Shown one piece after another: positions 1 through 5,050 of a DNA stretch of 13,551 bases. Position 1 is the stretch's first letter, and each line of letters begins with the position of its first letter. The DNA is from Thermoplasmata archaeon M9B1D (GTDB lineage: Archaea > Thermoplasmatota > E2 > DHVEG-1). The position numbers and the translations under genes were made by a program. The DNA lies in assembly GCA_002900535.1 (NCBI GenBank), contig MUGC01000012.1, forward strand, positions 1 to 13,551, written 5' to 3'. The notes beneath the pieces were generated by a model. It had not been told where the DNA came from. It searched no databases and saw only the letters and a program-made list of their open reading frames with translations.

Positions 1-25
1 TGTTAGTAACAAGGTTGAAGAACTA

Positions 26-730
26 CTAAAATGATTTTTCTTTAAAATTACAGTGTTTAAAAATTGGGCAGTTTTTACATATAGGTTTCTTTTTACAATA
101 TTTTTTAGCGAATATCACAATTTGTGCATGTAAATTTTTATATGCTTTTATCAGCTCTTCACCTTGATATTTTTCTGCTAGTTCTTTTTGAAAATATTTT
201 TGAATTTCATTATATGATATATTTGTGTCAATTGGTATTCTTTCACAAAGACGTTTTGTATAAGCATCTACAACAAATATTGGTTTGTTACCGGCGTATA
301 AAAGAATGGAATCAGCAGTTTCTGGCCCGATTCCATTTAGAGATAATAATTCTTTACGAATTACATTCATATCTCTAATAAAAAAACGATCTAAGTTTGA
401 ATTATATTTATTTTTTAAATAAATGCTAATATTTTTTAATCTTATTGCTTTTTGATTAAAAAAACCCGATGGTCTGATCAGTTTAGTTAATTTTTTAATA
501 TCTTCATTTGCAAGTTTTTCTAAGTTTAACATTTTTTGTGATTTTAGATTTAATAATGCTTTTTCCACATTCGACCATGCTGTATTTTGTGTAAGAACTG
601 CACCAACTATTATTTCAAATCTAGGATCGGTACTATTTTTTTCATGATATTTTTTATCAACTGGCCACCAGTTTAGATTCCCGACCTTCTTAGTTAATAT
701 TTGATATAATTTTAAAGGGCTTAATTTCAT
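26..730 (-). CDS. MagIII/COG2231-like HhH-GPD DNA glycosylase
   Basis: Predicted base-excision repair glycosylase of the endonuclease III superfamily. From the ATG at 730 it has 234 residues. The segment VGAVLTQNTAWSNVEKA (about 43-59) is typical of the COG2231 branch. The helix-hairpin-helix LNGIGPETAD lies at 131-140 and the catalytic-type Asp of VVDAY at 155. Where endonuclease III has its lyase lysine (GVGRKTA), this protein has Glu137, as I recall for Helicobacter MagIII, so a monofunctional N-glycosylase without AP-lyase activity is inferred. Four C-terminal cysteines (212, 218, 221, 227; spacing C-x5-C-x2-C-x5-C) suggest a [4Fe-4S] cluster, one residue tighter than the usual C-x6 spacing. 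The frame opens four codons earlier with TTG at 742; I prefer the ATG, but the start is uncertain. The substrate (3-methyladenine or another alkylated base) cannot be read from sequence. Confidence 0.88.
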   Translation of the reverse strand: MKLSPLKLYQILTKKVGNLNWWPVDKKYHEKNSTDPRFEIIVGAVLTQNTAWSNVEKALLNLKSQKMLNLEKLANEDIKKLTKLIRPSGFFNQKAIRLKNISIYLKNKYNSNLDRFFIRDMNVIRKELLSLNGIGPETADSILLYAGNKPIFVVDAYTKRLCERIPIDTNISYNEIQKYFQKELAEKYQGEELIKAYKNLHAQIVIFAKKYCKKKPICKNCPIFKHCNFKEKSF

Positions 731-898
731 TTTTTGATTCAATAGACATATACAATTTCGAATTATTTAATCTTTTAATATTTTAAAATAGTATTTTAAG
801 AAAAATAATATTACTTCTATGCAGTAATTAGTATTAATCAGAGTATTCTTGATAGCAAATTACTAAAATAGAGACTATATTTCCGACTCTACAAAAAA

Positions 899-971
899 GG
901 GCCAGTGGTCTAGTGGTTATGACGTCGCGCTTACAACGCGGAGATCGCCTGTTCAATTCCGGCCTGGCCCA
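899..971 (+). tRNA. tRNA-Val (anticodon UAC)
   Basis: Full cloverleaf: acceptor GGGCCAG (899-905) pairs perfectly with CTGGCCC (964-970), with A971 as discriminator and no encoded CCA. The D arm starts GTC/GAC at 908-923. The anticodon stem is 925-929/937-941, including one T-G pair. Loop CTTACAA (930-936) places TAC at 932-934, which reads valine GUA codons. The variable loop is 942-946. The T arm is 947-963 with loop TTCAATT. One T-stem pair is broken: T950 opposes C960, where G-C would be expected. AT-rich, TATA-like words lie upstream at about 862-871 and 874-882. Confidence 0.95.
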
Positions 972-977
972 TACAAC

Positions 978-986
978 TTTTAAATA
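978..986 (+). promoter_or_regulatory. TATA box for the glutaredoxin-like gene
   Basis: TTTTAAATA is centred 26 nt before the ATG at 1008, the usual archaeal distance from TATA box to transcription start. The message would therefore start at or next to the start codon (leaderless). The gene need not be co-transcribed with the tRNA 36 nt upstream. Confidence 0.5.
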
Positions 987-1007
987 AAAAGCGTATATGG
1001 GGATAAC

Positions 1008-1265
1008 ATGGTTGAAAAAATACTATTTTCGTTGGAGAATTGTATGAAATGCACGCAAACTAAAGAACTTTTAACAGATAGAAATGACATAAAAATTATT
1101 ACCTATCCACATGATATCAATAATTGGAGTGAAGAACAATTAAAAGAGGCAAAAACAAATGATGTTTTTGAAGATTTGCTTAAAACAGCTCCTATCCTAT
1201 GGGTGCATGGCGAAAAACAAATTGGCTATTTAAGAATTAGAAAATGGCTTCAAGATAACAAATGA
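1008..1265 (+). CDS. Glutaredoxin-like CxxC redox protein
   Basis: A small cytoplasmic protein of 85 residues, the size of glutaredoxin/NrdH-type thioredoxin folds. The first strand (VEKILFSLE) leads into a dithiol site Cys12-Met-Lys-Cys15 at the start of a helix. TAPIL (60-64) supplies the expected cis-proline (Pro62). It is followed by a strand (LWVHGEKQIGYL) and a short final helix, as in the family. There is no signal peptide. The ATG has no good Shine-Dalgarno sequence, but a TATA box sits 26 nt upstream, consistent with leaderless initiation. It is convergent with the regulator gene, whose stop lies 6 nt away. Its partner is unknown; ribonucleotide reductase or a thiol peroxidase are possibilities, but nothing local points to either. 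A general dithiol reductant role is inferred. Confidence 0.78.
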   Translation: MVEKILFSLENCMKCTQTKELLTDRNDIKIITYPHDINNWSEEQLKEAKTNDVFEDLLKTAPILWVHGEKQIGYLRIRKWLQDNK

Positions 1266-1271
1266 AACTTT

Positions 1272-1622
1272 TTATTTTTCTAGCTCTTTTATCGTTTTTT
1301 TCATTTTTTTATACCATTCATCAATACGATTTTCTAGTGTTTCTTTTGCTTTAAAATTACTATTAGAGTGGTATGTATGATAATATCCACCTTTTACTAA
1401 ATTTTTTGTTTTTTTTGTAACAAGCCCCGCACACGTGAGTTTTTGTAGTGAACGATAAACCGTGCTTCTTTCTTTTTTAAGTTGTTTTGCAAGCTCATCG
1501 GCTCTTAATTCATCAGTTTTTTTTAAGGTCTTGTAAACAGTTAAATCTTGACTATTTAAATTAAATATACATTGAATTACATCATCGCAACATATATTTT
1601 GATTGAGGCTTAAGAATTTCAT
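1272..1622 (-). CDS. TrmB-like winged-helix regulator with N-terminal cysteines
   Basis: A 116-residue DNA-binding protein. The helix-turn-helix is about 39-64: ADELAKQL, then ERSTVYRSLQKL as recognition helix. It is followed by a wing (LVTKKTKNLVKGGYYHTYH) and a charged C-terminal helix (about 93-116) likely to dimerise. This matches the short archaeal TrmB/ArsR-like proteins with a DRSTVYRALQKL-type helix. Cysteines are at 11, 12 and 18 near the N-terminus, and Cys64 ends the recognition helix, suggesting thiol or metal sensing (inference). It is divergent from the thioredoxin cluster across 94 bp that contains an inverted repeat between the two promoters, so it is the obvious candidate regulator of that cluster and of itself. 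ATG at 1622; no clear Shine-Dalgarno. Confidence 0.8.
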   Translation of the reverse strand: MKFLSLNQNICCDDVIQCIFNLNSQDLTVYKTLKKTDELRADELAKQLKKERSTVYRSLQKLTCAGLVTKKTKNLVKGGYYHTYHSNSNFKAKETLENRIDEWYKKMKKTIKELEK

Positions 1623-1650
1623 TATCTCTTGGTCTAGAATTAATTAACTC

Positions 1651-1658
1651 ATATTTAA
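1651..1658 (-). promoter_or_regulatory. TATA-like box of the regulator gene
   Basis: On the minus strand this reads TTAAATAT, centred about 32 nt before the regulator's ATG at 1622, which would leave a leader of only a few nucleotides. It abuts the left arm of the inverted repeat at 1657-1687. Confidence 0.4.
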
Positions 1659-1687
1659 CGGTTGTGCAAAAAACAAACACAAACGTT
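1657..1687. promoter_or_regulatory. Candidate operator: 10-bp inverted repeat, 11-bp spacer
   Basis: AACGGTTGTG (1657-1666) and CACAAACGTT (1678-1687) are reverse complements at 9 of 10 positions. The arms are 21 bp apart centre to centre, two helical turns, as expected for a dimer on one face of DNA. The left arm touches the TATA-like box of the regulator gene and the right arm touches the TATA box of the thioredoxin gene. Bound protein could thus block TBP/TFB at both promoters. The neighbouring winged-helix protein is the likely ligand (inference). Confidence 0.5.
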
Positions 1688-1694
1688 ATATAAT
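1686..1694 (+). promoter_or_regulatory. TATA box of the thioredoxin cluster
   Basis: TTATATAAT is a strong archaeal TATA match centred 27 nt before the ATG at 1717. The predicted transcription start falls at that ATG, so the first message would be leaderless. It overlaps the right arm of the inverted repeat. Confidence 0.6.
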
Positions 1695-1716
1695 AGATCA
1701 ACATTATACCTGCTTA

Positions 1717-2127
1717 ATGGTTCAAAAACTTGAAGAACTAAGAAAGAAAAAAATGGAAGAACTTAAAAATAAATTAATATATAGAGGTAGAAATATGAGT
1801 GAAGAAATGCCAGATACACCTTTAGAGGTAACTGACGCAGATTTTGATGACGCAGTAAAAAAATACAAAACCATAGTTATAGATTGTTGGGCACCATGGT
1901 GCGGACCTTGTAGGATGGTTGGTCCTATAATTGAAGAACTAGCTAAAGAAATGCAAGGAAAAATTGTTTTTGGAAAATTAAACGTTGATGAAAACCCTAG
2001 TGTTTCTATGAAACATCAGATAATGAGTATACCAACAATGTTAATATTTAAAAATGGGAATTTAATTGATAAGCTCATTGGAGCAATGCCTAAAGATATG
2101 CTAAAACAAAAACTTGAATCATATTAA
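1717..2127 (+). CDS. Thioredoxin with N-terminal basic extension
   Basis: Classical cytoplasmic thioredoxin: active site Trp61-Cys62-Gly-Pro-Cys65, cis-Pro106 in SIPTMLIFKNG, and the expected order of strands and helices to residue 136. Thioredoxins are usually about 105-110 residues. The extra 26 residues at the front (LEELRKKKMEELKNKL) form a charged helix like the tails of some archaeal thioredoxins and PDCD5-type proteins. Two starts are credible. ATG 1717 lies 27 nt after a TATA box and would be leaderless. ATG 1795 would give a standard-length protein and is preceded by GAGGT. I annotate the longer form because the extension is well-formed coding sequence with no stop. First gene of the cluster that ends at 4768; it likely supplies the cytoplasmic dithiol. 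Divergent from the regulator. Confidence 0.92.
   Translation: MVQKLEELRKKKMEELKNKLIYRGRNMSEEMPDTPLEVTDADFDDAVKKYKTIVIDCWAPWCGPCRMVGPIIEELAKEMQGKIVFGKLNVDENPSVSMKHQIMSIPTMLIFKNGNLIDKLIGAMPKDMLKQKLESY
1784..1788 (+). promoter_or_regulatory. Internal Shine-Dalgarno before alternative thioredoxin start
   Basis: GAGGT lies 6 nt before the in-frame ATG at 1795. Initiation here would yield a 110-residue thioredoxin without the basic helix, so two isoforms are possible from one gene. Confidence 0.45.
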
Positions 2128-2136
2128 AATAAGATC

Positions 2137-2691
2137 ATGTCAAATTATAATAAAAAAACAATAACTATATTAATTCTAATAATCTCTATAGTATCAAGTA
2201 TTTTTCTTTCTGGATGTACTGATGAAACTAATAATGAAATAACTGATAAATGGCTTTTTGCAATGGATAATAATGATTATCAAAATAGTGTTCAATACAA
2301 ATATAATGCATCTGCAATACCAACTTTAGTGATAATTGATAAAGATGGAGATGTTATTTTTTACAACCGTGGAAAACATGACAAAGAACTACTGATCCCA
2401 TATATTGAACAAGCAATAAAAGGAACAGCAAATAAGCTTGGGACATCAATAGATTTTACAGTTAAAACATTTAATAATGAAACATTTACTTTGTCTGGAA
2501 AAAAAGGTCATGTTGTATTATTAGATATAATGGGTGTAGGTTGCCCACCGTGTGTTGCTCAAATGCCTGAATTACAAGAAATCAAGATGGAATATGGAAA
2601 TGATGTTATATTGCTATCTGTCGATGTTAGATTTACAGGAGAAACTCAGGAAAAAGTTATAGAAACCTATGGAGAATATATATTACTTTAA
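2137..2691 (+). CDS. Lipoprotein with apparently permuted TlpA-like thioredoxin domain
   Basis: Extracytoplasmic lipoprotein of 184 residues: hydrophobic signal 8-24 and lipobox Leu-Ser-Gly-Cys27. After a short linker comes what is normally the C-terminal half of a TlpA domain: DKWLFAMDN (37-45), AIPTLVIIDKDGDVIFY (60-76, cis-Pro62) and the last helix, to about 96. Only then comes the normal N-terminal half: SIDFTVKTFNNETFTLSG (104-121), VVLLDI, active site Cys136-Pro-Pro-Cys139, VILLSVDVRF, and ETYGEYI just before the stop. Joined tail to head, the halves make one complete domain, so this looks like a circular permutation or the remnant of a tandem duplication. The 85 bp downstream encode no continuation in the frame I checked. 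It starts 9 nt after thioredoxin, so it is co-transcribed. Role: membrane-attached dithiol oxidoreductase (inference). Confidence 0.8.
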   Translation: MSNYNKKTITILILIISIVSSIFLSGCTDETNNEITDKWLFAMDNNDYQNSVQYKYNASAIPTLVIIDKDGDVIFYNRGKHDKELLIPYIEQAIKGTANKLGTSIDFTVKTFNNETFTLSGKKGHVVLLDIMGVGCPPCVAQMPELQEIKMEYGNDVILLSVDVRFTGETQEKVIETYGEYILL

Positions 2692-2763
2692 AATTTAAAA
2701 TATCTTGGTAAAAAGAGAAAAATTTATTATTAAAGTTAAATTTACTAAAATACTTAAAATTAT

Positions 2764-2768
2764 GGAGG
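2764..2768 (+). promoter_or_regulatory. Shine-Dalgarno setting the start of the surface protein
   Basis: GGAGG lies 8 nt before the ATG at 2777 and decides this start. The frame is open back to 2705, but the extra residues there are not signal-like and precede the natural signal peptide. Confidence 0.8.
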
Positions 2769-2776
2769 ATAAATAT

Positions 2777-3277
2777 ATGAAAACTATTAAAAAAGTATCA
2801 ATAACAATAATTTTATTTTTAAGCTTGTGTTTATCAATTTTTAGCGTTACTGCTGATCCAACTATTGAAATTGAGACTAACCCAGCTAACCCTGAAAGAC
2901 TTTCAACTTTCACAGTTATTGCTACAATTACTGGTGAAAACATTATCAGCGTAACTGTTACTATATCAGAATGCACAAAGAAACCACCTGCGCAGTGCTT
3001 TGTAGCTCATTCCAATATACCTATGACTTTAGATGATAACGGTAAATATGAAGCTGAAGTTACATTAACTGGTACACAAGATTCTATTGATCATGTTCAA
3101 TATCTATTTGTTATAAATGATAATGGTACTGAGTATCAAGTTGGTGATCTTAAAACAGATCTAAAAATAGATGATACTAATAATAATGGAGGAGATAATG
3201 GAACTCCAGGTTTTGAATTAATAATACTTCTATCTGCAGTGTTTATTTCATTACTAATCTTAAAAAGAAAGAGATAA
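2777..3277 (+). CDS. Secreted surface protein with PGF-CTERM-like tail and Cys pair
   Basis: 166 residues. The signal peptide spans 1 to about 26 (KTIKK, then a hydrophobic run, ending near SVTA). The body (27-130) is beta-rich with Ig-like character; PTIEIETNPANPE resembles the start of archaeal Ig or adhesion modules. Cys66 and Cys74 frame a ten-residue Pro/Lys loop and could form a disulfide. A low-complexity linker (TNNNGGDNG) leads to GTPGFE (142-147), a hydrophobic segment and terminal KRKR, the layout of PGF-CTERM sorting signals processed by archaeosortase A-type enzymes. It starts after a clear GGAGG. The next gene follows by 3 nt. In this context it may be a substrate, scaffold or carrier for the neighbouring thiol oxidoreductases. 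No family recognised beyond the tail. Confidence 0.82.
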   Translation: MKTIKKVSITIILFLSLCLSIFSVTADPTIEIETNPANPERLSTFTVIATITGENIISVTVTISECTKKPPAQCFVAHSNIPMTLDDNGKYEAEVTLTGTQDSIDHVQYLFVINDNGTEYQVGDLKTDLKIDDTNNNGGDNGTPGFELIILLSAVFISLLILKRKR

Positions 3278-3280
3278 AAA

Positions 3281-4108
3281 ATGAAGTTACAACTAAAAAG
3301 GCTGATATCTCAAATTTTTTTTCTTCTTTTTGCGAATCTTGGAGCTCTTAATATAAAAACAGGGTTTTGTGTACCTTTTTTTTACTGTAATGCTTGTCCT
3401 GCTGCATCTTCAGCATGTCCACTTAGAGCTATGGAACTAAGCGTTTATAAAGTTTTTAATTATCATAATAATTTTAGTTTAAAACTTTTTTTATATCCTA
3501 TAATTATACTTGGCGGAGTTGGAGTTTTAACTGGGAGAGCCGTCTGCGGATGGGCATGTCCTATTGGTTTTTTACAGAGAGCCACTGGAAGAGTAGCGCG
3601 TTTTTTGAAAAAGAAATTCCCTTTTTTTAAGAGAATAGGTCAACATAAAATTGAACGTTATTTAAGATATTCTAAATATTTTGTATTAATAGGACTCGTG
3701 TTTTTAACTTCAATTTTTTTAGGTTTTGTTTTTACAGATATATGCCCTGTAGGTGTGCTCACAGGTACTTTTCCAATAATGATATTAGAACCAGGTGTTT
3801 ATGTTCCATCTTCTTATTTCTATCCTGCTTTAATAATTTTAATCTTATTTCTTTTACTTATATTTCTTGTTGAGCGAGGTTGGTGCAGATACTTCTGCCC
3901 TATTGGTGCATTCCTAGCACCATTCAATAAAATCAGTTATATCCATATGAAAGTTGATACTAAAAAATGTAAACATTGTAATATCTGCTCAGAAGTATGC
4001 CCAATGGGAATCGATGTTCCAAATATGAATAGAGATCCAGAGTGTATTTTATGCGGTAAATGTGTTTCCGAATGTCCATATAGCGTTGTAAAATTTGAGA
4101 GGCTTTGA
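3281..4108 (+). CDS. NapH/YccM-like polytopic membrane iron-sulfur protein
   Basis: 275 residues. Hydrophobic segments at about 11-25, 69-86, 132-152 and 180-198 give four predicted membrane spans. Two CxxxCP motifs (CGWACP from 89, CRYFCP from 202) follow the second and fourth spans, as in the NapH/NosR/YccM/RdxA group. The C-terminus is a ferredoxin domain with two [4Fe-4S] motifs: Cys230-233-236-240 and Cys255-258-261-265. The loop after span 1 carries Cys30, 36, 39 and 46, and CPVG sits at 155. With the basic segment 104-123 inside, both of these would be extracytoplasmic. Known relatives pass electrons from cytoplasmic donors through the membrane. Flanked by a CxxC lipoprotein upstream and a CxxC anchored protein directly downstream, this one may reduce external thiols (inference). 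The lack of denitrification genes argues against a nitrate or N2O role. Confidence 0.85.
   Translation: MKLQLKRLISQIFFLLFANLGALNIKTGFCVPFFYCNACPAASSACPLRAMELSVYKVFNYHNNFSLKLFLYPIIILGGVGVLTGRAVCGWACPIGFLQRATGRVARFLKKKFPFFKRIGQHKIERYLRYSKYFVLIGLVFLTSIFLGFVFTDICPVGVLTGTFPIMILEPGVYVPSSYFYPALIILILFLLLIFLVERGWCRYFCPIGAFLAPFNKISYIHMKVDTKKCKHCNICSEVCPMGIDVPNMNRDPECILCGKCVSECPYSVVKFERL
4097..4102 (+). promoter_or_regulatory. Shine-Dalgarno inside the end of the iron-sulfur gene
   Basis: GAGAGG lies 6 nt before ATG 4109, which directly follows the TGA stop of the upstream gene. The two genes are therefore likely to be translationally coupled. Confidence 0.6.
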
Positions 4109-4768
4109 ATGAAAATAATGCAAATATTACAAATAATAATCATACTTGCTTTTGTAGTTAGCTTTTTCAATATTCTTTTCACAACTGATGTATATGACGA
4201 GGTACAAAGAAAAATAGTAGAAGAATTATGTTTAAGCTGTATAAAACTAAAACCAAACACAATCAAAGAATATAGATTTGAAACTGCTAATGGAGCGCCC
4301 CATCCTGAATTTATCCTAGAAAATCTTTCCAAAGGTCCGATTATTCTTGACTATAGAATTACATTTTGTCCAGGATGTGAAGATTTAGAAAACAATATTT
4401 TATCTAAAGTTTTTAATACATCTTTTCCAAATCCTCTGCAAGACGATGAAGAAACAGAAATACCTGATTTATTGTATATAGAAACAGAATTTAAAAACAC
4501 AAATGTTACATTTATACATTTTAATACAGATGATGAAGATAGTTTAGATGTTCCACCAGATGGAATTTATGCTAAATCAAGAAATGTTTATGATGTTGTC
4601 GGAGATCAGGGAAACCCAATGGTTGTTTTTATAACCTATGGTTATAATCATGGATTCACTGAACCTTTTTATTGCACTGTATATGGTATAGAATCAGAAA
4701 AAGAATTATTAAATCTAATTTACGAGTCAGTAGATCTTTACAATGAACACAAAGATGCTGTTGATTAA
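4109..4768 (+). CDS. Membrane-anchored thioredoxin-like protein with two CxxC motifs
   Basis: 219 residues. An uncleaved hydrophobic anchor (about 5-24) leaves the rest outside the membrane. A first dithiol motif, Cys41-Leu-Ser-Cys44, follows the anchor. A second, Cys87-Pro-Gly-Cys90, follows a strand (GPIILDYRITF) in the position of a thioredoxin active site. GNPMVVFITYG (168-178) supplies a strand with a proline (170) resembling the cis-proline element, and a terminal helix follows. A lone Cys189 lies near the end. The acidic insert (111-147, DDEETE and DDEDSLD) is unusual. Directly abutting the iron-sulfur gene with a good Shine-Dalgarno, it is probably its partner: electrons could pass from the membrane protein to CLSC or CPGC. 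No named family recognised; the thioredoxin fold is moderately secure. Confidence 0.72.
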   Translation: MKIMQILQIIIILAFVVSFFNILFTTDVYDEVQRKIVEELCLSCIKLKPNTIKEYRFETANGAPHPEFILENLSKGPIILDYRITFCPGCEDLENNILSKVFNTSFPNPLQDDEETEIPDLLYIETEFKNTNVTFIHFNTDDEDSLDVPPDGIYAKSRNVYDVVGDQGNPMVVFITYGYNHGFTEPFYCTVYGIESEKELLNLIYESVDLYNEHKDAVD

Positions 4769-4781
4769 AAAATAAAAAATT

Positions 4782-4801
4782 TAGAAGGAAAATTCCTTCT
4801 A
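4782..4801. terminator. Bidirectional hairpin between convergent genes
   Basis: TAGAAGGAA (4782-4790) and TTCCTTCTA (4793-4801) form a perfect 9-bp stem with a 2-nt loop. An A-rich tract at about 4767-4780 gives a U-rich run to leftward transcripts right after the hairpin. T-rich sequence at about 4815-4833 does the same for rightward transcripts. Archaeal termination relies mainly on U-tracts; both directions have one here. Confidence 0.65.
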
Positions 4802-4802
4802 T

Positions 4803-4967
4803 CTAGAGTTCACCGTTTTTTATTTTTTCTTTTAAAATATCAAATTGTGCTCTTGTTAGTGTACAAACATTGTTTTTTTCTCCAATTATTACGGTATCTT
4901 TTCGTACATCAACAATAGGACATTTTGGTGGTACACAAGTTCCTTCATTACATAAAACTATAGTCAT
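4803..4967 (-). CDS. Small Cys-rich conserved-looking protein (54 aa)
   Basis: 54 residues from the ATG at 4967. The N-terminus is IVLCNEGTCVPPKCPIVDV with Cys6, Cys11 and Cys16, followed by a short strand (DTVIIGEKNN), Cys35, and a helix TRAQFDILKEKIKNG. The pattern resembles small archaeal proteins of unknown function that begin with a Cys knuckle and end in a short helix; I cannot name a family. Metal binding or redox use of the four cysteines is possible. The frame is open back to a TTG at 5054 that overlaps the upstream gene's stop, but those 29 extra residues look unlike coding sequence, and a GGAAG (10 nt before) sits ahead of the ATG. It lies downstream of the PaaK-type gene on the same strand, possibly with its own AT-rich promoter near 5010-5023. 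Confidence 0.62.
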   Translation of the reverse strand: MTIVLCNEGTCVPPKCPIVDVRKDTVIIGEKNNVCTLTRAQFDILKEKIKNGEL

Positions 4968-5050
4968 ACAATATCGCTTCCATTTAACAATTGTTAAGAC
5001 TAAAATCTGTAAAGCTTTTAAAAGTTTTTCGGAAAATATAATCGACGATA

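Noticed and set aside
743..898. Possible small RNA or regulatory repeat in the AT-rich gap before the tRNA
   Set aside because: Short A/T palindromes occur, but nothing beyond what base composition gives, apart from the tRNA promoter words.
2692..2776. A missing C-terminal half of the TlpA-like lipoprotein hidden by a frameshift
   Set aside because: The frame I translated here is not thioredoxin-like and soon stops, and the missing half is already present at the front of the protein.
2705..2776. Longer start for the PGF-CTERM-like protein
   Set aside because: The added residues are basic and AT-driven and precede the signal peptide; GGAGG fixes the start at 2777.
2695..2976. Hydrophobic open frame opposite the surface protein gene
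   Set aside because: Membrane-like composition arises from the complement of AT-rich beta-strand codons; no start signal and no neighbours on that strand.
3281..4108. Role in nitrate or N2O respiration by analogy with NapH/NosR
   Set aside because: No reductase, cytochrome or maturation gene for those pathways is nearby; the neighbours are thiol oxidoreductases.
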